Assembly (NCBI RefSeq): GCF_002803075.1
Contig: NZ_NNBK01000021.1
Location: forward strand, 1 to 64,000
Direction: 5' to 3'
Source: Streptomyces sp. CB01373
Lineage (GTDB): Bacteria > Actinomycetota > Actinomycetes > Streptomycetales > Streptomycetaceae
Length of the DNA: 64,000 nt
This document shows positions 51,320 through 59,393 of this stretch, piece after piece. The notes under the pieces are model-generated. The model saw only the letters and a list, made by a program, of their open reading frames with translations, ran no database searches and was not told where the DNA came from. The number at the start of each line of letters is the position of its first letter. The first letter of the stretch is position 1. A program made the position numbers and the translations under genes.

Positions 51320-53103
51320 TGTGCGGGCTCAGCGGCGAGGTCCGGTTCGACGGCCGGCAGCCGGGCCTGGCCGCGGTCGAGCGGATGACCGACCGGCTCG
51401 CGCCCCGCGGGCCGGACGGCCGCGGGGTGTGGTCGCAGGGGCCCGTCGCCCTCGGCCACCGGCGGCTGAAGATCATCGATCTGACGGACAGCGGCGCGCA
51501 GCCGATGGCCGACCCCCGGGCGCGCGTCGTCGGCGTGTTCAACGGATGCGTCTACAACTACCGCGAGCTGCGCCGCGATCTGGCCTCGCGGGGCCATCAG
51601 TTCTTCTCGGAGTCCGACACCGAGGTGATCCTGAAGGCGTACGTCGAGTGGGGCACCTCCTGCGTCGAGCACTTCACCGGCATGTTCGCCTTCGTGATCG
51701 TCGAGCAGGACAGCGGACGGGTGGTCCTGGCCCGCGACCGGCTGGGCATCAAGCCGCTGTACCTCGCGGAGTCTCCCGGACGGCTCCGGTTCGCCTCCTC
51801 GCTGCCCGCGCTGCTGGCGGCCGGCGGCGTGGACACGTCCATCGACCCCTCCGCACTGCACCAGTACCTGAGCTGGCACGCGACCGTGCCCGCGCCCCGC
51901 ACCGTCCTCAACGGCGTGCGCAAGCTGCCGCCTGCCACCGTCCGGGTGGTCGAGCCGGACGGCACGTACCGCGACCACCGCTACTGGCAGCCGGACTACA
52001 CGCGCCGCCCCGAGTACGCCGGTCTGAGCGACGAGGACTGGACGGAAGCGGTCCTTCAGGCGCTGCGCACGGCCGTACGGCGCCGGATGGTCGCCGACGT
52101 TCCGGTGGGCGTGCTCCTGTCGGGCGGTCTGGACTCCAGCCTCATCGTGGCGCTGCTGGCCGACGAGGGGCAGTGCGACCTGGCCACGTTCAGCGTCGGC
52201 TTCGAGTCCGAGGCAGGCGAGGAGGGCGACGAGTTCCACTACTCCGACCTGGTGGCACGGCACTTCGGCACCGACCACCACCAGCTGATGGTCCCCTCCG
52301 ACCGGGTCTCGCAGGCCCTCGAAGGTGCGGTCCTGGCCATGAGCGAGCCCATGACCAGCCACGACGTGGTCGCCTACCACCTGCTGTCCGAGCAGGTGGC
52401 CAAGGAGGTCAAGGTCGTGCAGAGCGGCCAGGGAGCCGACGAGGTCTTCGCCGGCTACCACTGGTACCCGGCGATGGCGGACGTGCCCCGGCACCGCGCG
52501 GCCGACGCGTACGCCGAGACGTACTTCGACCGGCCGCACGCAGGCCTCGCGCGCATGCTGGACCCCTCGGTGCTGCCCGGCCACGACGTCTGCGGCGACT
52601 TCGTGCGCGCGCACATGGCCGTGCCGGGCGCCGAGACCGCGCTGGACGCAGATCTGCGGCTGGACACCCACGTGATGATGGTCGACGACCCGGTCAAGCG
52701 GGTCGACAACATGACCATGGACTGGGGTCTGGAGGCCCGCGTGCCGTTCCTCGACCACGAACTGGTCGAACTGGCCGCCGCCTGCCCGCCCGGACTCAAG
52801 CTCGCGGACGGCGGCAAGGGCGTCCTGAAGGCGGCGGGCCGCAGGGTCCTGCCGCGGGAGGTCGTCGACCGGCCCAAGGGCTACTTCCCCGTCCCGGCGA
52901 TCAAGCACATGGCCGCACCGGTGCTGCTCCGCGTCCGCGAGGCCCTCTCCGCCCCCGAGGCGCGGGCCCGCGGCCTGTTCCGCCAGAGTTACGTCGACGA
53001 GTTGCTCGCCGCGCCCGACGCCCACCGCACCAAGCGCGGGGCGAACGCGCTGTGGCAGGTTGCTTTGCTGGAGATATGGCTGCAGACCCACGGAATCCAC
53101 TGA
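51319..53103 (+). CDS. Gln-dependent amidotransferase, N-acetylglutaminylglutamine amidotransferase (AsnB-like)
   Basis: A 594-residue class B asparagine-synthetase homologue. The N-terminal glutaminase has catalytic Cys2 (MCGLSGEVRF) and RGPDGRG. The synthetase domain has the PP-loop VLLSGGLDSSLIVALL near residue 268 and the VQSGQGADEVFAGYHWYP block. This group makes the terminal amide of the osmoprotectant N-acetylglutaminylglutamine amide. Its usual partners are a GNAT/ATP-grasp synthetase and an M42 peptidase; here a YbdK-type ligase and an S9 peptidase flank it. Start overlaps the preceding small ORF (TGATG) and the end overlaps the next gene by 28 bases. Confidence 0.88.
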   Translation: MCGLSGEVRFDGRQPGLAAVERMTDRLAPRGPDGRGVWSQGPVALGHRRLKIIDLTDSGAQPMADPRARVVGVFNGCVYNYRELRRDLASRGHQFFSESDTEVILKAYVEWGTSCVEHFTGMFAFVIVEQDSGRVVLARDRLGIKPLYLAESPGRLRFASSLPALLAAGGVDTSIDPSALHQYLSWHATVPAPRTVLNGVRKLPPATVRVVEPDGTYRDHRYWQPDYTRRPEYAGLSDEDWTEAVLQALRTAVRRRMVADVPVGVLLSGGLDSSLIVALLADEGQCDLATFSVGFESEAGEEGDEFHYSDLVARHFGTDHHQLMVPSDRVSQALEGAVLAMSEPMTSHDVVAYHLLSEQVAKEVKVVQSGQGADEVFAGYHWYPAMADVPRHRAADAYAETYFDRPHAGLARMLDPSVLPGHDVCGDFVRAHMAVPGAETALDADLRLDTHVMMVDDPVKRVDNMTMDWGLEARVPFLDHELVELAAACPPGLKLADGGKGVLKAAGRRVLPREVVDRPKGYFPVPAIKHMAAPVLLRVREALSAPEARARGLFRQSYVDELLAAPDAHRTKRGANALWQVALLEIWLQTHGIH

Positions 53104-55580
53104 CCGGCGAGCCCCCCGGGGCGATCCCGCCCGGGGACGCGGACCGCACGCGGACCGGGCCGGACCTCCCCGGGTCCGGCCCGGCCGGGAGCTCGGCGGG
53201 CCAGGAGCGGGGTGACCGGGCCGGCGAGCCGGCCCCGTGGAGCAGCCGGGCCGTGGCGGCGGAGAACGCGGCGCAGCGGTCACGTACGAAACCGGTGGAA
53301 CACGGAGTGGACCCACCCCGCACCGCCGGGGAGGGAAGCACCGCGGGCGCGGAGTACGGGGCGGGTCACGTGGGCACGCCGTCGCCGGGGTGGGCGCCAC
53401 ACGCGCGCGAAGGCCTCGCCGGGCCGTCGTCGACGGCGCCGGCCGTTCCCGGACAGGTGGCGCGCGGCGGGGCGCAGGCCGCGCCCGAGGTCGTGCTGGT
53501 GCCGGACGCGGCGGTGCCGCTCGACGCGGTGCCGCGGGTGCTCGTCTCGCACGGATGCTGGTACCCCTCCGTCGACCCCGGCGGGCGGAACGTCGCGTTC
53601 ATCTGCGACCGGGGCGGGGTGCCCCAGTTGTGGGCGGGCCCGGTCGACAGCGATGACGTGCACCTGCTGGACACCGAGCCGGATCCGGTGACCGAGGTCG
53701 CCTGGTCGCCCGACGGCCGGTGGATCGCGTACACCACCGCTCCGGGCGGCAGCGAGCACACGCGCGTGTTGTGCGTACGCCCCGACGGCACCGGGCGGCG
53801 GGTCCTGGCGGGCGGCGAGCCGGGGAGTTCGGCGTACCTCGGCTGCTGGACGCGCGACGGTTCGGCGCTCGCCGTGACGGTCGCCGAGGCCCCCACGTAC
53901 TTTCCGGCCCCGGCCGGGGCGGAGGCCGGCGCGGGCGCCGTCTCCTCCGGCGCACTCGTCTCGGGCGCCGCCACGACGGTCCACCCGGAAGGCTGGACCG
54001 CGCGCGACGGCCGCGCCACCCTCCTGGGCGCCCCGGCCCGGCCGGGGCCGCCGACGACTCGCGTCACCGGAGTCGACTCGGTCTCCGCCGCCGACGGCAG
54101 CACGGCCCCGGCCGAACCCACGCCCCGGACCCTGTCGGCGTACCTGGTCGACCCGGACGGCACGGCCGCCCCCGCACTGGTCGCGAGCGAGCCGGACGCC
54201 GCCACCCTGCGCGTGTGCGACATCAGCAGGGACGGGCGGCTGGCGCTGGTGCGCCGGGGACCGCGGGCCCGGCGGGAGGCCCTGGTGGTGCGCACCCGGG
54301 ATCTGCGGGTGACCTGCGCGCTGCCCGTGGCCGACGGTGACCCGTGGATCGGCGCGTTCGCGCCGGACGCCCGTACGGTGTGGCTGCGCAGCGACCACGA
54401 CCGTGAGCACGCCGCCCTGTACGCGGTCGCCCTCGACCGGCGGGGACGGCGCCTCGGCCTGACGGTGGCCGCCCAACGCGACGGGAGCGGCCTCGAGTTG
54501 CTGGCCGTGGACCGCGACGGCCGCGGCGCCGTGCTGGCCTGGAACGTGCGCGGGGTCAGCGAGCTGGAGGTGGTCCCACTGATCTCGGTGCCCGGGACGG
54601 CCCTCGGACCGTCCCGCGCCGTACCGCTCCCGCACGAGGTCGTCACCCGTGTGGCCGTCACCGCGGACCCGGACGCGCCCGTCGTGGCGCTGTCGGGATC
54701 ACTGCGCCGGCCGGGGGTCTGGTGGCTCCCGCAGGGCGCCGCGCTGCGCACCCCGTGGTCCTCGCGCGACGAGGACGTCGTCGCCCCCGGCGTCCACCGT
54801 CCCGTACGGCCGGTGCCGGTGCGTCCCGTCGCCCGGGACGGACTGGGCCTCGGCGGCTGGTACTACCGCGCGCCGGGCCGCGCGCCGCAGGAGCCCGCGC
54901 CCTGCGTCCTGCATCTGCACGGCGGCCCGGAGGAGCAGGAGCGCCCGGTGTTCGACCCGCTCTACCACGAGCTGCTGGGCCGGGGACTGGACGTGTTCGC
55001 CCCCGATGTGCGCGGCTCGTCCGGTTACGGCCGTTCCTTCGTCGACGCGGATCTGGGCAGAGGCAGGTTCGCCGCGATCGAGGACGTCGCCGACTGCGCG
55101 GCGCACATCCTCCTGGAGGGATTGGCCGACCCGCTCCGGCTGGCCGTGATGGGCCACTCCTACGGCGGCTATCTGACGATGGCGTCCCTCGTGTGGCATC
55201 CGGAGCTGTTCCGCACCGGCGTCCCGGTCTGCGGGATGTCGGACCTCACGACGTTCTTCGCGGGCACCGAGCCGTGGCTGGCCCAGTCGGCCGCGCACAA
55301 GTACGGGCATCCGGAACGCGACCGTGAGCTGCTGCGCGCGCTGTCCCCGATGAGCCGCGTCGACGCGCTGCGCGTGCCGGTCCTGGCGGTGCACGGCGAA
55401 CACGACACCAACGTGCCGCCGGGCGAGTCCGAGCAGTTCGTACGAGCGGCCCGGGAACGCGGGGTGGAGGCGGAACTGCTCGTCCTGCGCGACGACGGCC
55501 ACGACTTCCGGCGTGCGGACAACCGCCGCGCCTTCCGCAGGACCGCCGCCGACTGGATCCAGCGTCACCTGTCCGGTTGA
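53076..55580 (+). CDS. S9-family (prolyl-oligopeptidase-like) serine peptidase
   Basis: An 834-residue protein. The N-terminal ~150 residues are Gly/Pro/Ala-rich and seem disordered. WD40-like/beta-propeller repeats follow (AWSPDGRWIAYTT, VCDISRDGRLALVRR). The C-terminal alpha/beta hydrolase has Ser near residue 694 in MGHSYGGYLTMAS, Asp near 776 in HGEHDTNVP and His near 809 in DDGHDF. It resembles acylaminoacyl peptidases, which remove N-acylated residues from peptides. In this operon it may degrade an acyl-dipeptide amide. ATG 53076 lies inside the amidotransferase gene; a later start is possible given the low-complexity N-terminus. Confidence 0.87.
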   Translation: MAADPRNPLTGEPPGAIPPGDADRTRTGPDLPGSGPAGSSAGQERGDRAGEPAPWSSRAVAAENAAQRSRTKPVEHGVDPPRTAGEGSTAGAEYGAGHVGTPSPGWAPHAREGLAGPSSTAPAVPGQVARGGAQAAPEVVLVPDAAVPLDAVPRVLVSHGCWYPSVDPGGRNVAFICDRGGVPQLWAGPVDSDDVHLLDTEPDPVTEVAWSPDGRWIAYTTAPGGSEHTRVLCVRPDGTGRRVLAGGEPGSSAYLGCWTRDGSALAVTVAEAPTYFPAPAGAEAGAGAVSSGALVSGAATTVHPEGWTARDGRATLLGAPARPGPPTTRVTGVDSVSAADGSTAPAEPTPRTLSAYLVDPDGTAAPALVASEPDAATLRVCDISRDGRLALVRRGPRARREALVVRTRDLRVTCALPVADGDPWIGAFAPDARTVWLRSDHDREHAALYAVALDRRGRRLGLTVAAQRDGSGLELLAVDRDGRGAVLAWNVRGVSELEVVPLISVPGTALGPSRAVPLPHEVVTRVAVTADPDAPVVALSGSLRRPGVWWLPQGAALRTPWSSRDEDVVAPGVHRPVRPVPVRPVARDGLGLGGWYYRAPGRAPQEPAPCVLHLHGGPEEQERPVFDPLYHELLGRGLDVFAPDVRGSSGYGRSFVDADLGRGRFAAIEDVADCAAHILLEGLADPLRLAVMGHSYGGYLTMASLVWHPELFRTGVPVCGMSDLTTFFAGTEPWLAQSAAHKYGHPERDRELLRALSPMSRVDALRVPVLAVHGEHDTNVPPGESEQFVRAARERGVEAELLVLRDDGHDFRRADNRRAFRRTAADWIQRHLSG

Positions 55581-55662
55581 ACCGGGACGTTTCGGCGTAC
55601 GGTGACCGCGGCAACCCCTCTTCCCCGGGGCCTTGAGTCACGGTAGCGGGGAGTGAGATGCG

Positions 55663-56054
55663 ATGTGGAAGCGCGGTAGGCGCGTACGGCGGCCCGGCGA
55701 ACCCCTGCCGCTGGAGCTGTGCGACCTGTGCGGCGCGACCTTCCCTCAGGACGATGCCGTACGCGGTTGGGTTCCCGACTCCTCCTGCGTCCATCCCACC
55801 AACGACTGGTTCGACGGCCTGCGCCGCGTCACCGCGTGCGGTGCCGCGCACTTCGCGGCAGTCCAGGACGAGTACCGGCGCCGTGACTTCGTGCCGGAGG
55901 AACTGTGGGCCGCCAAGATCGTCCGTGCTTTCGGCGCCGGCACCCAGGTCACCACGCTGGAGGAGCTCGGCCGCCGTACGGGCTGCACGAGCCGGAGATC
56001 CGCAGTGCAGTCGCGTGGCACAACGCACACCGGCGCCGGCGGACGCCGCCCTGA
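55663..56054 (+). pseudogene. Conserved hypothetical gene with an apparent 1-base frameshift
   Basis: From ATG 55663 (GGGGAG upstream) the frame gives a Cys-containing protein (ELCDLCGATFPQDDAVRGWV, DSSCVHPTNDWFDGLRRVTA, PEELWAAKIVRAFG, LEELGRRTG). At about 55980 the sense frame stops making sense. Adding one base there restores LHEPEIRSAVAWHNAHRRRR and a stop at 56052-56054. Uncorrected, the frame runs on with unrelated residues to 56208. Either a true frameshift or an assembly error. Function unknown; the CxxC pair suggests metal binding. Confidence 0.55.
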
Positions 56055-56366
56055 GCGCGTGACGGCAGGGACTTCAGGTACGGCCACCGTGGTCACGTCG
56101 AATCGAACGTCGTACGTCGCGCTGCGGGCCGGTGCTCCGGTCGGCGGTGTCCTGAGGGCACGGTTTTGGGCGCGCGCGGTCCGGGCACCCGTGCCAGGCT
56201 CGAAATGAGCACTGTAGTGCGGGCTTCACGCGGCAGAAAGGCGGGCACGGCGTGGCGGTGGCTGACGGGCACGCATCGACCCGGCCGCCCGCGCGCGCCG
56301 GGCGGATGGTCCGCGCGGTCGACGAGCGATCGCCCTGCCCGCTGAGCTGAGCGAGGAGGTCCGGAC

Positions 56367-57395
56367 ATGACCGACGGCAACACGACGGCGCTGAACGCGG
56401 CGGGCGGCGACCCGTCGGAAGCACGAAACCTGTTGTTCGGGCCGCTGCCGAACGTGGCGCAGGCGTCCGGATACGCCGACGCCCCGCCCCGGATGGGCTT
56501 CTTCACCGACACCTCCGTGTGCATCGGCTGCAAGGCCTGCGAGGTGGCGTGCAAGGAGTGGAACGCCGTGCCGGAGGACGGCCTCGAACTGACCGGCATG
56601 TCCTACGACAACACCCAGGGGCTCGGAGCCAGCACCTGGCGGCACGTTGCCTTCATCGAGCAGCGCAGGCCGCTGGGCGGCGGTCGGGAACCGGAGGCGG
56701 GCGGCGGCGGTTTCGACGCGTTCGAGGCGGCCCGGCAGCTCGGTTCCACGCCCTCCACCGCGCCGGACCCGGCCCCGGCGGGCGCGCCGGCCGACGCGAT
56801 CTCCCCGGTGTCGCCCGACGGGCGACACGAGCTGCGCTGGCTGATGTCGTCCGACGTGTGCAAGCACTGCACCCACGCGGCCTGCCTCGACGTGTGTCCC
56901 ACCGGTGCGCTGTTCCGCACCGAGTTCGGGACCGTCGTGGTCCAGGAGGACGTGTGCAACGGCTGCGGCTACTGCGTGCCCGCATGCCCGTACGGGGTCA
57001 TCGACCAGCGCAAGGAGGACGGCCGGGTCTGGAAGTGCACCCTGTGCTACGACCGGCTCGGCGTCGGCATGGAACCGGCCTGCGCCAAGTCGTGCCCCAC
57101 CGACTCCATCCAGTTCGGCCCGCTGGACGAGCTGCGTGAACGGGCGGCCACGCGGGTGGTGCAGCTCCACTCGGCCGGTGTCACCGACGCCCGGCTGTAC
57201 GGGGAGAGCCCGGACGACGGGGTGGGCGGCGACGGCGCGTTCTTCCTGCTGCTCGACGAGCCCGAGGTGTACGGCCTGCCGCCCGACCCGGTGGTCACCA
57301 CCCGGGATCTGCCCTCGATGTGGAAGCACGCGGCGACGGCGGCCGTGTCGCTCGCGGCTCTGGGCGTCGCCGCTTTCGTCAGGAGGCCGCGATGA
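56367..57395 (+). CDS. fdhB: Formate dehydrogenase iron-sulfur subunit (beta)
   Basis: A 342-residue electron-transfer subunit with four [4Fe-4S] sites: CIGCKACEVACKEWN, CKHCTHAACLDVCPTGAL, CNGCGYCVPACPYG and CTLCYDRL...CAKSCP. This is the FdnH/FdoH pattern. A Gly/Pro-rich insert lies between the first two clusters (residues ~105-150). A C-terminal membrane segment (AATAAVSLAALGVAAFV) anchors it. It carries electrons from FdhA to the membrane subunit. GAGGAGG precedes ATG 56367, and the stop overlaps the next start (ATGA). Confidence 0.94.
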   Translation: MTDGNTTALNAAGGDPSEARNLLFGPLPNVAQASGYADAPPRMGFFTDTSVCIGCKACEVACKEWNAVPEDGLELTGMSYDNTQGLGASTWRHVAFIEQRRPLGGGREPEAGGGGFDAFEAARQLGSTPSTAPDPAPAGAPADAISPVSPDGRHELRWLMSSDVCKHCTHAACLDVCPTGALFRTEFGTVVVQEDVCNGCGYCVPACPYGVIDQRKEDGRVWKCTLCYDRLGVGMEPACAKSCPTDSIQFGPLDELRERAATRVVQLHSAGVTDARLYGESPDDGVGGDGAFFLLLDEPEVYGLPPDPVVTTRDLPSMWKHAATAAVSLAALGVAAFVRRPR

Positions 57396-58423
57396 GCGAG
57401 TCCGACGTCACCCGTGAGGGTGTGAAGGGGGCGCGGCCCGGCCGGGACGCCCCGGCCGACGACGCGGCCGGGCACGGACGGCACCGGCGTCGCCGCGGAC
57501 GCGGCGAGCAGTCGATGGTCCCGGAGGCCCGGTTCTCCTCCTACTACGGCAAACCGGTCCTGAAGAGGCCGACCTGGAAGTCCGTCGACATCGCCGGCTA
57601 CCTCTACCTCGGCGGCCTCGCCGGGGGATCGTCGCTGCTGGCGGCGGGGGCACAGGCCACGGGGCGGCCGGCGCTGGCCCGGACGGCGAAGCTGGGCGCG
57701 GCGGGCGCGATCTCCGCCTCGCTGGTCGCGCTCGTGCACGACCTCGGGCGGCCCGCCCGTTTCGTCAACATGCTGCGCGTCTTCAAGCCCACCTCGCCGA
57801 TGAGCGTGGGCTCCTGGCTGCTGGCCGGGTACGCGCCGCTGACGGTGGTCGCCGCGGCCACCGATGTCGCCCGCCGCTACCGCCTGCTGGGCGCCGGTGC
57901 GACGGCGGGTGCCGCCGTGCTGGGTCCGGCGGTCGCCACCTACACCGCCGTACTGATCTCCGACACGGCGGTGCCCTCGTGGCACGAGGGCTACCGGGAG
58001 ATGCCCTTCGTGTTCGCCGGTTCCGGCGCCAGTGCGGCCGCCGGGCTGGCGCTGGCCTTCGTGCCGGCGGAGCAGGCGGGGCCCGCGCATCGCATGGCGG
58101 TGCTGGCGGCCGGGCTGGAGATGGGCGCCTTCCAGCTGATGAAGCGCCGGATGGGCCTGGCGGCCGAGCCGTTCGAGCAGGGCGATGCCGGGCGTCTGCT
58201 GCGGGCGGCGGAGCTGCTCACGGCGGGCGGCACCGCGCTGGCGGCGGTCGCGGGGCGGCGCCGGGGTGGCCGCGCTCTGGCCGTGGCGGCCGGGCTGGCC
58301 CTGCTGTCCGGCTCCGCCGCGCTCAGGTTCGGCGTCTTCCACGCGGGCGTGGCCTCGGCGGAGGACCCCAAGTACACGGTCGTACCGCAACGGGAGCGCC
58401 TCCGGACCGCCGGCACGGACTGA
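57392..58423 (+). CDS. fdhC: NrfD-type membrane subunit of formate dehydrogenase
   Basis: A 343-residue membrane protein with a cytoplasmic Arg-rich N-terminus and about eight hydrophobic segments. DIAGYLYLGGLAGGSSLLAAG and VALVHDLGRPARFVNMLRVFKPTSPMSVGSW are hallmarks of NrfD/PsrC quinone-interacting subunits. It takes the place of the cytochrome b subunit (FdnI) of enterobacterial enzymes and should pass electrons to menaquinone. Translationally coupled to fdhB. By function I use the name fdhC; the fold differs from E. coli FdnI. Confidence 0.88.
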   Translation: MSESDVTREGVKGARPGRDAPADDAAGHGRHRRRRGRGEQSMVPEARFSSYYGKPVLKRPTWKSVDIAGYLYLGGLAGGSSLLAAGAQATGRPALARTAKLGAAGAISASLVALVHDLGRPARFVNMLRVFKPTSPMSVGSWLLAGYAPLTVVAAATDVARRYRLLGAGATAGAAVLGPAVATYTAVLISDTAVPSWHEGYREMPFVFAGSGASAAAGLALAFVPAEQAGPAHRMAVLAAGLEMGAFQLMKRRMGLAAEPFEQGDAGRLLRAAELLTAGGTALAAVAGRRRGGRALAVAAGLALLSGSAALRFGVFHAGVASAEDPKYTVVPQRERLRTAGTD

Positions 58424-58532
58424 CGGCACGGACTGACGGCAAGGACGGACGGCACGGCACGCGGCGGGCTGTTTCACGCCGTACGGACCGGGTACTTCGG
58501 TGCGGCGACCGGACCGGAAGGAGACCAGGCCC

Positions 58533-59357
58533 ATGCCCAGCCGCAGTCAGGTGCAGCGCCTGCTGGCGGACGGTCTCGACTACGAGGAGGCCGGACACCG
58601 GCTGGGGGTGCCCGCCGGTCAGGCCTTCCTGATCGCCACGGGGTTGCCCGCCGACGGCGGCGACACCCTCACCGCCGCCGAGCAGCACCGGGCCGGTATG
58701 CCCCAGGAGTCCACCCAGCACCTCGCCGACCCGCCCGCCGAGAACCCCACCGGCAAGGACGGGACGCGACGGTGGCTGCGGCGCAGGGCCGTCACCGACC
58801 GCTGGATGCGACAGGCCGCCGAACAGTGGGACGCCCGTCCGAAGGGCGACCGCGCACCCGGTGACGTGCACGAGCTGACCTCCGTGCTGACCCGCGACCA
58901 CGACCGTGTCACCGGCCTGCTGAAGCAGTTGAAGGCGCTTCCCGGGGTGACGAAGGGCGGCACCGGGCCCGACCTGGCACGCCGGGAGTCCCTGGTCGCC
59001 CTGATCGCACAGGCGCTGGAGAGCCACGAACCGGCCGAACAGCGCCATCTGTGGCCGGCCGTGCGCGACGCGCTCGACACCGGTGACCGGCTGGCCGACC
59101 AGGCGGTCGAGCAGGAAACCGAGGGCATGAGCACGCTGACGGCCCTCCGGGGCACCTCCCCGGACAGCGAGGAGTTCGACGAGCTGGCCGAACGGCTGGA
59201 GAGCCAGGTGCGCCGGCATGTGGCGTTCGAGGATGCCGTCTTCACCCGGCTGCGGGAGAATCTTCCGCAGCAGGACCGCGAGCGCCTGGGGGCCGAGGTC
59301 GTCGAGGCCTGGCAGAGCGCGCCGACCGTGCCGCACCCGCACGGTCGGCAGGACTGA
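58533..59357 (+). CDS. Hemerythrin-domain protein in the formate dehydrogenase operon
   Basis: A 274-residue protein. Residues ~110-265 form a HHE-type hemerythrin bundle: DVHELTSVLTRDHDRV, LIAQALESHEPAEQRHLWPAV and VRRHVAFEDAVFTRL supply the His/Glu iron ligands. The N-terminal part (QVQRLLADGLDYEEAGHRLGVPAGQAFLIATGLP) is a short helical module of a kind seen next to fdh genes. A di-iron protein here may sense or bind oxygen to protect the Sec-Mo enzyme. ATG 58533 with GAAGGAGA 8 nt upstream is preferred to a start at 58500. fdhA follows 36 bases later. Confidence 0.85.
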   Translation: MPSRSQVQRLLADGLDYEEAGHRLGVPAGQAFLIATGLPADGGDTLTAAEQHRAGMPQESTQHLADPPAENPTGKDGTRRWLRRRAVTDRWMRQAAEQWDARPKGDRAPGDVHELTSVLTRDHDRVTGLLKQLKALPGVTKGGTGPDLARRESLVALIAQALESHEPAEQRHLWPAVRDALDTGDRLADQAVEQETEGMSTLTALRGTSPDSEEFDELAERLESQVRRHVAFEDAVFTRLRENLPQQDRERLGAEVVEAWQSAPTVPHPHGRQD

Positions 59358-59393
59358 CGGCACCGAGCAGCAGTACCGAAAGGGATCCCTCTC

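Noticed and set aside
51319..53103. Ordinary asparagine synthetase or lasso-peptide cyclase
   Set aside because: The Cys2 glutaminase is intact and the sequence follows the N-acetylglutaminylglutamine amidotransferase group; no lasso B1/B2 proteins are nearby.
49165..53400. 1411-codon minus-strand frame over the amidotransferase region
   Set aside because: Composition artefact; the plus strand carries several recognisable genes with ribosome sites.
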